Made by a program: the position numbers and the translations under genes. This document shows, piece by piece, positions 1-9,400 of a stretch of 42,095 nt of DNA. The notes under the pieces are model-generated. The model saw nothing but the letters and a program-made list of their open reading frames with translations. It ran no database searches and was not told the origin of the DNA. Source of the stretch: a virus. The first letter of the stretch is position 1. Every line of letters starts with the position of its first letter. The DNA lies in the IMG/VR virus record IMGVR_UViG_3300033979_000214, positions 1 through 42,095 of that record. One strand, given 5' to 3'.

Positions 1-174
1 CGGAGTCCACGGACGAAGAACAGGGATGGGTTTGATGCGGTATTCTTGTAAAATCCAATCCCAATTAGGAATATGTGATGTTTGCCACTTTCCGGCAAAC
101 AAGACCTGCACTTCCTTCCCATCCACAAACGCCTGCATGACGCGGATGGCTTCGATTGTTTGTTCGCGGTTCAT
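1..174 (-). CDS. Small phage protein with a YRIKP motif, cut by the left edge
   Basis: The first 58 residues are visible: they start MNREQTIEAIRVMQAF and run to WDWILQEYRIKP, then continue off the left edge. The pattern of an amphipathic N-terminal helix, a DGK turn, a W-D-W stretch and a terminal YRIKP resembles a small uncharacterised protein seen in many tailed phages, so I recognise the type but not the function. Its ATG overlaps the stop of the upstream 31-residue gene as ATGA, like the genes before it. The 174 bases are exactly 58 codons. If the sequence is circular, the frame continues without a stop for another 61 codons from the right edge (stop at 41910-41912). Confidence 0.75.
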   Translation of the reverse strand, partial: MNREQTIEAIRVMQAFVDGKEVQVLFAGKWQTSHIPNWDWILQEYRIKPIPVLRPWTP

Positions 175-266
175 TCCTCCCCTTTCCCACTAACAGACAC
201 CATAACCGCCACTACCACGGTGATTGCCACCGAAATAATTGCCAGTGTCGCTATGATGTCGCTCAT
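171..266 (-). CDS. 31-residue single-span membrane peptide
   Basis: This tiny gene starts with MSDIIATLAI, is almost entirely one hydrophobic helix (roughly residues 4-25, rich in I, V and A) and ends in a short charged tail GKGEE. The start is chosen because its ATG overlaps the TGA of the upstream gene (ATGA at 263-266), and its own stop overlaps the next start in the same way. It would be an inner-membrane peptide. Such peptides in phages include holin-like or host-takeover factors, but nothing here assigns a role. A longer in-frame reading from 389 overlaps the upstream gene heavily and is unlikely. Confidence 0.6.
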   Translation of the reverse strand: MSDIIATLAIISVAITVVVAVMVSVSGKGEE

Positions 267-556
267 TTGATTTCCTTCCGCTTGTGCATTTCTTTTCCGT
301 GTGCCAGCACCTGGTCGATTCGATTCATCGGGCACCGGATTACGGTTGCGATATTCTGCTTCGAGATGCCGTGCAACGACATCTCCCATGCCCGGAGGCA
401 GGCGTACTGTTCCAGCGGCGATTTTCTGTAGCGTACCTCCGACAACTTTGGGATCGGCCGGCCGTTCGGGGTGAACTGGGTGCCGTGCGGGTAAGACATC
501 AGGCCGCGTGAGACGGCTCTGGCTACCAGATTGGGGGCTTGTTCGAGGAGGTTCAT
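263..556 (-). CDS. Small protein with a possible helix-turn-helix, unknown function
   Basis: The 97-residue protein starts MNLLEQAPNLVARAVSRGLM. The start is set by an ATGA overlap with the stop of the coiled-coil gene upstream; a longer reading to 613 would overlap that gene by 60 bases. The C-terminal third (around residues 60-90) has the spacing of a helix-turn-helix: a helix ending LHGIS, a turn, then IATVIRCPMNRIDQVLAHG. It is basic overall, ending HKRKEIK. A DNA-binding role is possible but rests only on this weak pattern. It sits in the ATGA-coupled tail of the recombination cassette. Confidence 0.6.
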   Translation of the reverse strand: MNLLEQAPNLVARAVSRGLMSYPHGTQFTPNGRPIPKLSEVRYRKSPLEQYACLRAWEMSLHGISKQNIATVIRCPMNRIDQVLAHGKEMHKRKEIK

Positions 557-1317
557 ACGCGGACCCCCACTTTGGTTTCCTCGAAGATTCTGGCGTGAGC
601 CAGCTGCCGACATCCGCCTCGGATCTTCTGCAACACGGCAGAGCGCTTCACTGTGATCTCAACCAACTCGGGATGGGCAGCTGCGAACGCGGCCAGGTCG
701 GTGACCTCAAAGTTCCATTCGTCTCGGACGACTGTGCCGGCAGCCTTAACAGGCTGGATCGGCGCCGGAGCAGCTGCGATTCGTGTCGCCGCAGCAGCGG
801 CAGCAGCGCGATCGAACTCGGCACAAGCCCTAGCGCGTTCGGCCGCGATGCGTTGAGCTTCGGTCTCGGCCATCATGGCGTCACGGCGTGCGGCTTGTTC
901 TCGGTTGCGAATTTCTTCCAAGCGCGCCATCTCGGCGACGCGCAGCTTGCGCTCTTCCTCCTGGCGCTTGCGTTCGGCTTCCATGGCCAGCCGGCGTTGC
1001 TCGATCTCGTAGTCGGTCAGCAGGCGTTTGAGTCGCGCTTCCTCTGCTAGCACGTCCTTGATGAACTCTTTGGCAGTCGCGTCGATGCGCTGCCCAAGAT
1101 CCAGCACGGGCGCCTTGGCCTCTTTGCGAGATGTCTCGACGGCCTTAATCAGACTGGCGATTGCGCGGGCAGCGTCAACGGCCGCCCGCTGGTTGCCTGG
1201 CGTGGTGACGGCGATAATGGTGGCGGAGTCATCCAGCACATCCTGTCGCATTGTGAATGCGGCGGGAACGATCTGGATGGAGACGGATTCAGTGTTTCGG
1301 ATTTGGAGGGCATTCAT
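553..1317 (-). CDS. Coiled-coil phage protein of the recombination cassette
   Basis: The 254-residue protein has a small N-terminal domain (about 1-45), a long charged coiled coil (about 50-165, many E, R, K and A) and an Ala/Pro linker. Its compact C-terminal domain carries the pattern W-F-E-V-T-D-L, A-HPELVEITVK and IFEETKVGVR. Proteins of this build are common next to RecT/exonuclease genes in tailed phages; their exact role is not established to my knowledge. Its start overlaps the upstream small gene's stop as ATGA, and its stop overlaps the next start. Position and family resemblance suggest a recombination or DNA-processing accessory. Confidence 0.75.
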   Translation of the reverse strand: MNALQIRNTESVSIQIVPAAFTMRQDVLDDSATIIAVTTPGNQRAAVDAARAIASLIKAVETSRKEAKAPVLDLGQRIDATAKEFIKDVLAEEARLKRLLTDYEIEQRRLAMEAERKRQEEERKLRVAEMARLEEIRNREQAARRDAMMAETEAQRIAAERARACAEFDRAAAAAAATRIAAAPAPIQPVKAAGTVVRDEWNFEVTDLAAFAAAHPELVEITVKRSAVLQKIRGGCRQLAHARIFEETKVGVRV

Positions 1318-1532
1318 TGGATGATAACCGAGCGCGCTGCGCTCTTAGAAAGGCCGAATCGTTTGCCGAGTTCGGCCCAGGTGTAGGTTGAGTTTTTTGC
1401 GTAGGTTTTTCGGATCTCGGCCGCCATGGATAACGTGACAGTCGTGCGGCGCTTGCGCTTGCAGGCGACCGGCTTGGCCATCACGCCCCCAAGGAGGCGA
1501 GCAATCTGGTCAGAAGTCAGAGGGGCTGTCAT
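1314..1532 (-). CDS. Small helix-turn-helix protein
   Basis: The protein has 72 residues and is basic. The C-terminal half reads as a helix-turn-helix: MAAEIRKTY, then YTWAELGKRFGLSKSAARSVI, where W-x-E-L-G-x-R-F-G-L-S-x-S-x-A is a typical recognition-helix layout. A KRKRR patch near residue 25 would favour DNA contact. It overlaps the upstream exonuclease gene by 23 bases and the downstream coiled-coil gene by ATGA. It may regulate the recombination cassette or guide nucleic-acid binding; this is inference from the fold pattern. Confidence 0.6.
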   Translation of the reverse strand: MTAPLTSDQIARLLGGVMAKPVACKRKRRTTVTLSMAAEIRKTYAKNSTYTWAELGKRFGLSKSAARSVIIQ

Positions 1533-2310
1533 TTTTCAGGATCCAGTTGGGGCTGGAGATGATTCCCGTGCTATCACCGTTGTAGCCCGGCCATGAGTCC
1601 GTATCCTCGCAGACCATCCATTGCCTAAGCCACGACTGCCAGGTGCGCGACCCGGCTTCCAAGGACTCGCGATCAAGCTGGTACACGGCCACGGCAAACG
1701 GCGCTCGGTCTTCGACACAGACCCACTGCCATTCCCGGGTCTCGCCGGTGATGTCGCGGTAGAGGTCACGGTAGTACGCGGCCTGCACGTCATACCGAAG
1801 CTGGCCAATCTGCCGGCGGAACCCGACCCTGCTGGCATCGCGGCACTTCTTGAGATCCACGATCACCGGTGTTTTGTTCGGGAGCCAGTCGATCAGACCC
1901 TTGCGCTCGCAGGACTCGAACTCGCCGAAGATCCCGACCTGGGCCTTGCCTGGCTCGGCAAACAGGCGGCCGGCGACCGGGTGCTCGCGAACGGCCTCGA
2001 CCATGCGCTCGACGGTTTCGATCTCCTCCTGCTTGAACACGGTCACGCCGCGCTCCTTGGTATCGTCGCGCCACGCACGGGCCTCCTTGGTGCGGAATTC
2101 CTCGTAGGGGGAAGTCGTGTAGAGGTACGGCGTGCCGAGGACCTTGTGGTCCAGCAGGGAGCCGATGTTCATGGCCTCGGTAGGCTCGCGTTCTTCCTCA
2201 AACCCGGCTTCAGCGTGGAGCGGCGAGCGGGCGAACGCCTTGAGCGCAGAGACGTTGATTGCGGGGTGGGAGCGGTACGTGTGTACGTCGATGGGGTGGA
2301 TGAGTTTCAT
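1510..2310 (-). CDS. PDDEXK exonuclease (RecE / DUF3799-like)
   Basis: The 266-residue product matches the layout of phage RecE-like 5'-3' exonucleases. The N-terminal part carries HPAINVSALKAFARSPLHA, typical of the family. This is followed by an A-M-N-I-G-SLLDHKVL helix, then the catalytic region with GLIDWLP and VIVDLKK (Asp about 148 and Lys about 150 as the D-x-K part of PD-D/ExK), then a Q-Y-Q-like helix LRYDVQAAYY. It would degrade one strand of duplex ends and hand the other to RecT. The ATG at 2310 sits the usual distance before the first conserved block. A GTG at 2361 that overlaps the RecT stop (GTGA) would add 17 residues and cannot be excluded. The adjacent RecT gene supports the call. 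Confidence 0.85.
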   Translation of the reverse strand: MKLIHPIDVHTYRSHPAINVSALKAFARSPLHAEAGFEEEREPTEAMNIGSLLDHKVLGTPYLYTTSPYEEFRTKEARAWRDDTKERGVTVFKQEEIETVERMVEAVREHPVAGRLFAEPGKAQVGIFGEFESCERKGLIDWLPNKTPVIVDLKKCRDASRVGFRRQIGQLRYDVQAAYYRDLYRDITGETREWQWVCVEDRAPFAVAVYQLDRESLEAGSRTWQSWLRQWMVCEDTDSWPGYNGDSTGIISSPNWILKNDSPSDF

Positions 2311-2357
2311 GGGTGGATCGAATCGGTATTCAGCGGTGCGCCAAGCGGGGTTGAGTT

Positions 2358-3380
2358 TCACGCAATCGTGTTGGTCTTCTGGAACGCCCGGGCGATGCCC
2401 CGCTTGTTCCTAATCACCCAGTTCTGAATCTCCAGCGGTAGGTCACCCACCGTGGGGTAGGTGTCAGCATCGGGCCACCATTCAAGATCGGCGGCGAGCT
2501 TCGCCAGTTGCGCGTATGTGATGCCGATCAGGGCTAGCGTGGAATCGGCGGTTTGCTCCGCAGGATCGACTGAAGGCAGCGGTGCCGGGGCGGTGGCCGG
2601 CGCAGCTGGAGTCTCAACGGGGGTGGGAGCGGGTTCTACCGGTGCAGGTTCAGGTTGTGGCGCGGGTGCCGGCTTGGGTTCAGTGAACACCGGATCAACA
2701 ACCGCGATGGCCTCGGGCTCCTTCTTGCGGCGCTGCTTGGGCTCAGGCGGCGTCGGCGTAACGTCCACGACGGACGTGGTGACCGTCGGCTGCACAACCT
2801 GATTTGCCTCCGGCGTGTCGTGGATCTCCTCGGCGGTGTGCATGCCAAGCGCGATCTCGGGCGCATAGGCGCGGGTCCAGAACGCAGCGGCGCGGTACTG
2901 GAGCATCTGCTCCGGCATGGTCCTCCATTTAGATCCATTCTTGGAATACCATCCCTCGGCCTTGGCCATGGCGATCGTCACTAGGGCCCCGACCAGTTCG
3001 AGGTTGCCCTCGCGCTCGACGGCGTAGGCGCGGCATCCCCACTCGTCGGCGCCTTCCTTGCCGACCCAGCGAAACCGCATCGGGGAGAACCGGCCACAGC
3101 TGTTGACGGTGGCGATCAGGAACGCGGCAGACCACGTGGGCTTGCCGTGGATGGGAACCATGGACTGCATGACAGCCATGACCGAGGCGCCGATGCGCTG
3201 GGATAACTCCAACGCAATGATGCAGTTCCCGAGGTTAGCCTCGCCCCGGTAGGCGTCTGGAACGAGGGTGCTGGACGCAAGGGCCTTGGCCATGCGTTGG
3301 ACTGAAACGAACGCGTTCTCCGAACTGAACGCGCTGAGAGGTTGCGATTGCTGGGTTGTTGCGACTGGTAGGTTGCTCAT
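2358..3380 (-). CDS. recT: RecT-type single-strand annealing protein
   Basis: The 340-residue protein has the RecT core: NLGNCIIALELSQRIGAS, a PIHGKPTWSAAFLIA block, WGCRAYA, AMAKAEGWY and, near residue 160-185, MLQYRAAAFWTRAYAPE followed by GMHTAEEI. RecT proteins coat single strands made by the partner exonuclease and anneal them to complementary DNA. A long Pro/Ala/Glu linker (about residues 200-275) leads to a small C-terminal domain that may recruit host SSB or the replisome (inference). I chose the ATG at 3380 (MSNLPV). Another ATG at 3422, directly after the giant gene's TAA, would add 14 residues. A perfect inverted repeat covers the chosen start codon. Confidence 0.88.
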   Translation of the reverse strand: MSNLPVATTQQSQPLSAFSSENAFVSVQRMAKALASSTLVPDAYRGEANLGNCIIALELSQRIGASVMAVMQSMVPIHGKPTWSAAFLIATVNSCGRFSPMRFRWVGKEGADEWGCRAYAVEREGNLELVGALVTIAMAKAEGWYSKNGSKWRTMPEQMLQYRAAAFWTRAYAPEIALGMHTAEEIHDTPEANQVVQPTVTTSVVDVTPTPPEPKQRRKKEPEAIAVVDPVFTEPKPAPAPQPEPAPVEPAPTPVETPAAPATAPAPLPSVDPAEQTADSTLALIGITYAQLAKLAADLEWWPDADTYPTVGDLPLEIQNWVIRNKRGIARAFQKTNTIA

Positions 3381-3397
3381 ACGTGTGTCAACGTATG
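3378..3397. promoter_or_regulatory. Perfect inverted repeat over the recT start codon
   Basis: On the minus strand the sequence is CATACGT-tgacac-ACGTATG: two perfect 7-base arms with a 6-base spacer. The ATG in the right arm is the likely recT start. It could be an operator or a translation-masking hairpin. The spacer contains TGACAC, also present in the palindrome upstream of the helicase at 36616-36631. There is no matching -10 box at a usual distance, so I do not call it a promoter. Confidence 0.4.
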
Positions 3398-3422
3398 GCA
3401 ACTGACGCCGCCTGTCTAGCAT

Positions 3423-6400
3423 TTATCGAACGCTGCGGTCGATTTTTTCTCGGATTCTGGTGCGAATCCGTTCGGTGTCTTGAGAGATAATCTTGATCGC
3501 TTGGTCCGGCGTTGCTGCCAGCAGTTGCGGTCCCTTCCGCAACACGTACTCGCGGTACTGCTGACCGACTTCCCGTTGATAACGGTAGAACTCTTCGGGA
3601 TTCATCTGACGGCGCGTGCCGTTTTCGCTGATCTTTGCAGCTGCCGAAGGTGTAGGCAGAAACACTCCGCGCTCCGACAACGTCGCCAATGTGTTCCAGG
3701 CGGGGTCATCCTTTCGGGTTTTGATCCAGCGACTGAACGGATGCTTCATCATTTCCACAGGTTCGCCCAAGACGTTCACCATGGGGCCGGCTCCGATGTC
3801 GCGACGAAGCATAGGCACCTGCTGGAGGAAGTACTCTGAGCCCAGTTTGGCTTGGTAATACTGCGGATCGAAGTACGTATCGACCTGCTTGAGGATGTTC
3901 GGGATGAACGATCCAGCAAGGCGACCAGCCCAGCGGGACAGGTCTTTGTTGACCAAGTCGTCGGCGTTGTACTTGTACGCGTTGGTCATGCCTACCAGTT
4001 CCGTGAAGGCGGAGATTGCAGGCGAGTCGGTCAGCACAAACATACCGGCCTGGGCGGCATCCTTGAACTTTCCGAGGATCGCATCGCGATTCCAGTCCTT
4101 CGGGTTGTGCAGCTGGTGATCGCGCAACTCACCGATGGCGGCCAAGCCCATGGCGAACGGCATCTGCCGGTAGCTGATAAACTTGTCTCCGATGCGGATC
4201 GAATACGGCTGACGGCCTTGCGCGAGCAACTGGCGTTTCTTGTCTGGATCAAGCGATCGGTACGATCCGGTGATGTCGATGTTGCGATCCTCCTCCTTGT
4301 CATCATCACCGAGGAACAAGGCGCCCGCCATGGCCATCAGGGAGGTGCCAATGGATGCCTTCATCAGCAGCAGCTTTCGCTCGTTTTCGCTGATCTGATA
4401 ACCGAACGGCTGATTGATCCGGCTGGAGTTGCTCAGGTAGTACCGCGTGAATCCCCAAGGCAACCAGTCGATGCTGCTGTTGGTAGCGTTGGCCGCGAAC
4501 CGCAAGAACGCGAGACCAGTGACCATCTTGACGCCGGGGTATTTCTTCTCGGCTTGATTCAGCCACTGATAGAACAGTCCGACGATTCCAGTCGGGTCCT
4601 GCTTGAACGCGGCTTGGCGGGCAAGCTCCTTGGCATCGACCAAGATTTCGGACGGGATTCGGCTTTCGAGGATCTCACGAACACGCTGGTTGATGCGCTC
4701 GGCGGGCAGCCCTTCGGACTCAGCCTTATCTTTCGCCAGCTGAACATCCTCCGCAGTTGGAATCAGGAACTTCCGGATCTGCTCCTTGTCTCCACCGCGG
4801 GTAATGATCCATGCCTTCATGGCCTCGTAGTTGGAAGTCACGGCCACATGGTCCATGGCGTCCATGAATCGGGACACGAAGCGCAGATTGCTGATTGCCT
4901 TGAGTGCTATGTTGTCCGAGTCCTTCAGTGCTTCGAGCGTGCTGGTTGGGCGCTCCGGATCAAAGTTGATGCCACGGAACATCTCGCCCTTGGCAAAGAT
5001 CGCCGGCACGTCTTTGAACGACCGGCGCAAGCCATCGAGCCACGCAGACGCGATGTAAGGCGCAGAAGTTCCGCTCTGCACAGATGCAAGGCCGGCGTTA
5101 ATCATGCTGTTGATAATGCCGGTGCCCTGCTCGACAGCCGTAGTCAGACCGGACAACACGGATCCGTACCAGTAATCCATGATGATGTTACGAGCGCGGA
5201 TACCGCCCTCTCGCTGCATCAGCTGGTACATCTCCTGGATGATTTTGTTTCGGGCGGTGCCACCGGTCCTCTGGGCGCGTTGCGCCATGTCGGAGATTTT
5301 CTGGGCGGTCTCTCCATTGATCTGAGCGACCCCAAACTTCGGAGCGATAGCGTTTCGGAACGCATCAGCGGCCGCTTCAGGATTGGTAAGCAGACCGAGG
5401 TTAGCCCACTTGATGATCTCCGGGACGGAGTCGTAGATTTTCTTGCGAACCGCTTCCTTGACCTCGGGCAGTTTGACCTGCTTGCGGAACTCGTCGCGAA
5501 CGATCTTGTTGCGCTCCTTCTCGAAGGCATTGCCGAGGAGGTTGGCGAGTTCAATTTGACCTGCACGGCTCAGCGTCTTGAGGATCGGGTGCTCGCCTAT
5601 CACGTCGAGCAAGATGCGCTTGTAGTTCCCCTGCTTGTCTAAGCTGGAGGTCATTATGTCCTCCCATGAAACACCAAGCTCTCGGCGAGCCTGCTTGAGT
5701 TCGCGGGACACGACGTTGTCAGCGATCGACAGTGTAGACCGGATGTTGGCGATTGCGCGCTTTGAAGCGTCCAGCAACCAGCGCCGGATCTGATCGGATG
5801 AAACCTCAGGGAACGGGATTTCCTTCTGACGCTCAGTGATGAGGTTGTAATAGGTCAGCGTAGGGGTCAGGTAGTCGATGTCATTGATCATCGCCCGGCG
5901 AGCCTGACCGCTCTGTCCAAAGTCTTGGGCACCACTCTGCGCTGCTACTTCACCGATTTTTCGCAGCAGGTAGACCCACCGCTGTTGCTCAATAGGATTA
6001 CGAAACGACCCCTGAAGGCGGGCAGCAGTGCGCTCTATCAGTTCGCCAAGGATTGTCTGCTGAAGAGCCGGCGTGATGCCGAACTGAGCGGCTCGGTTTC
6101 CGCCAGTGGCAGCGGTGAAAGCCTCTTCGATGTCGTCTCCGTACTGATCGACCCATTCGCGGGCAGCGGCTTTGCGTTCCGCGTTGGTCTCGCGAACGAT
6201 GCGCCCCTGGAAGAACCCAGCAGACGGGCGACGGCGTTGGCCAGCGGCAGCCCGAGGCGGCTGAACCTCTCGTTGCTCAAACGGACCGGCACCTGGAGTC
6301 TCGAATGCGCCTTCGATCAGTTGGCCGATTTCAACCTCGGCAGCGGCGAAGTCCGTGTTTGCAGGAGCGTTTTCGCGCACGTACTCGATCGCAGCTTGGC

Positions 6401-9400
6401 GCGCTTGAATGATGTCGCGGGTCTTGATGTAGACCGCACGCGCAGCCCGGAGCGCCAGATTGATAACCGCCAGCGGAATGGCAGCCGTGGATTCGTATGA
6501 ACCCTGTGGGCGGGTCGCTTGGATGGCCCGGTTCAACAGGTTCTCGACCTTGTCGTACATCAACCGACCGAGGTCGGGGTTGATCTGTTCGGCTACGGAC
6601 ATCAGAGACGGCGCATCGGCCGCATCCATCGTGCCTACAAGGAATGATCCCTTCTGAACCAGGTTGTCGGGGAAAAGGCGTTGGACGCTCGGGTTGGACC
6701 AGACTGGCCGCAACGCATTGCCGGCCCGGATGCGAACCTCGTACTTGCCACCACCGGCAGGCTTGATGCGAAGTAGTTCAGCTGACTTCGTGCCCTCGCT
6801 CTCACCCTTGGCGAAAATCTCGGTGCCACCCCTCAGAAGCGAGATGGCCTCTTCTCTTGGAACCCGGATGTCCTTCACCTTCCGCTCAGGCGTGAAGTTC
6901 GCAGGCATCAGGATGCCAGTCTTCCGCTTGCCGGTGTTGGTCGTGTAGATGGTGATTTTCGGACGAACCTCAGATGCGCCACGCGCTCCTTGGAAACCTT
7001 TAAGAAGGTTGCCGGTCACGACGTACCGCTGATCGGTTGTCTCTGTTGTGGTCTGCCATTCTTCAGCGGCATTGGATACTTCTTCACCAAGAGACGAAGC
7101 GACCTCTGATCCCTCTGACATCGACAGCGGCATGGAGGCACGCGAGCGCACCATGTTGCGCATCAACAGCAGCTGGTGATCGGACGGGCGCGTGAAGTTG
7201 CCTGGATCGTTCGACTTGAGCTTTAGCCCAATCGGGACTGCGACGTAGCCGAACTGGTTTTTGAATGCGCGACCGATCTTCTGATATGCCGAGATAACCA
7301 TCTGGCGGGTTTCCTCGAACGCATCCTTAACGGATTGGATCTGCGCCGGGGTGACCTCCTTGGCTTCCATTGCCGCAACACGTTGCTGCTCGAAGGCACG
7401 GCTCTGTTTGAGCCATCCCTCGGCGATAGCCTTTGTTGAAGCGCGGTTTTTGGCAGCCTCTTCGGTTGCAGCATCGTAAGTGGGCGGAGCCTTGGGAGGC
7501 TTGATAGAAACCCGCTCCATGACGGAAGGGCCGTCAAACGGGGTCGTTCCAGTTCCCGGAGTGAACTCCGAGGAGTCAACCGTTTTGGCCCGGAGATCAT
7601 CGACGTTTGCCTTCAGCGGATTCTCGCCAACCTCATCCAGTGCGCGGATGCGGTCAGTGTAGAGTTCTGAGATGTCGCGCCAGAGCTTGGCAGCGTAGTC
7701 ATCCGGAAGGATTACAAAGTAACCCGTGGCCGATCTGGCGAAGTCGCCGCCTTCGTCGATGCCTTCATCGAGTGCAGGCAGACTGAAGTCCATCTGGTCA
7801 ACGATCTCAGGATTGGATTTCAGGACGTTGTAGACCACGTCGTCGCCAATCGAGTTGAAGATGTCAGCGACCAAACCCTCGTTTGCGGTGAGATCCGATT
7901 CAGTGTCCGCAGACGTGTTGGCATTCAGTGACGCCATCTTGCGCCGCAGCAGCACCATGAACCGATTCTCAGCAGCCAGTGAAGAGGATAGAACCACGTA
8001 ACGCGGCAGGCTGGTCTGACCGAAACGCATGATGCGCCCGAGCATCTGCATGAAGTCGTTGATGTCCGGGGCAGCCTGGCCGACGACCATCACGCGGCGC
8101 CGCTGGTCTTTGAACTTCGGATCAGTATGCGCGCTAGTTCCAGTTGAGCCCGACTTGTTGACCAAGATGGCATCAAGACGGCCGTTGTTGAAGTCGTCCA
8201 AGACTACACGTCGATCGCGTTTCTTCCTAGAAGTAGGGGTCGCCTTCCCATCAGGCGTAGTGACGACCTCCGTGTTTCGTCCGGTAATTTCGTCGATGGA
8301 ATAACCCGCCTGCTGAATGCGGTTTTTGATGAAGTCGATGGGCGAGATCGGCATATCGCCAAAATCAACACCTTCAATTTCATTGCGAATACCCTCGTAT
8401 TGTTCACGGGCATCATCCGGAAGTTCGTCCGGTGTGATTTTAACCGTGGTCTTCGTGTCGGACCCTTTGTCTCGCACGGTGACCTCAAGCAGTTTGTCCA
8501 GCTGGCGAAGCAGTAACCCCTTGTACGAAACATCGTAACCCTCTTTCTTTAGGTTTGCGATCGGGCCTTCCAGCGTGTTGTTGATCGCGATGAACGGCTT
8601 TTCATTGCCTTTCAACGTTTCAATCGCTTTTTCAGCAATCGCTTGGGACTTGAGGGACAGAATGTACTGTGTCGAAAGCTGGAACAGAAGGCTTCCGAAA
8701 TTCGTGGATGAAACGCTAACCTTCTCTTCCGATGCGCGTGTCTGGTTTTCCGCGTTCTCCATCTTCTTGGCGACCTTCGAGACTTTCTTGCTGAAGCGCA
8801 TAATCTGCTGGAGAAAGTCCGTGTACACATCGGCAAGCTCGCGCTCGCGCTCTGCGTTGTCGGTAGACGTGACGAAATCAAACGGCACGCCTCCCCAGTT
8901 CTGCTCACGGCGCACGAACTCGCCGGATTCAGCGAGCATCGAGGTCAAAGCCTGTTGGAGCGCCAAACCGCCGCTGTCCATCAACTCAGTCATTTCGGTC
9001 GGACGTAATCCAGCGCGCTGCATCAACGTCTTGAGTGAGTAGAGACCAAGGTTATCAGGTCGCTTAGCAAACGTCGCAGATGCGAAGTATGCGCCCTTCG
9101 ACTTAGGAAGAATCTGATCGAACCGAATGTTTGTGTCGGAATTTGCGCCAGCTGCAACGTGGGCTTCGTCCAACACGAAGATCGCGTTGGGAGCAATGCG
9201 AGAAAGCGCCTGCCAGATCGGACCAAACGGTTTGGCAACGCGCTTGGATTGGCGCTGACGTTTTTGCTTTGGAGTCTCTTTGAATCCTGGAGGAACGTCC
9301 GACTTCAGCTGGTCGTAAGTTGTGAATAACGCATTGGTTCCAGCGGGGAGTTCGGATGTATCATTAACCTTCGCTAGTTCCTCACGGGTCTTAGCAACAG

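Noticed and set aside
3852-5642. Long plus-strand open frame of 596 codons
   Set aside because: It lies wholly opposite the giant gene, follows its codon frame in mirror image, and its translation has no domain pattern.
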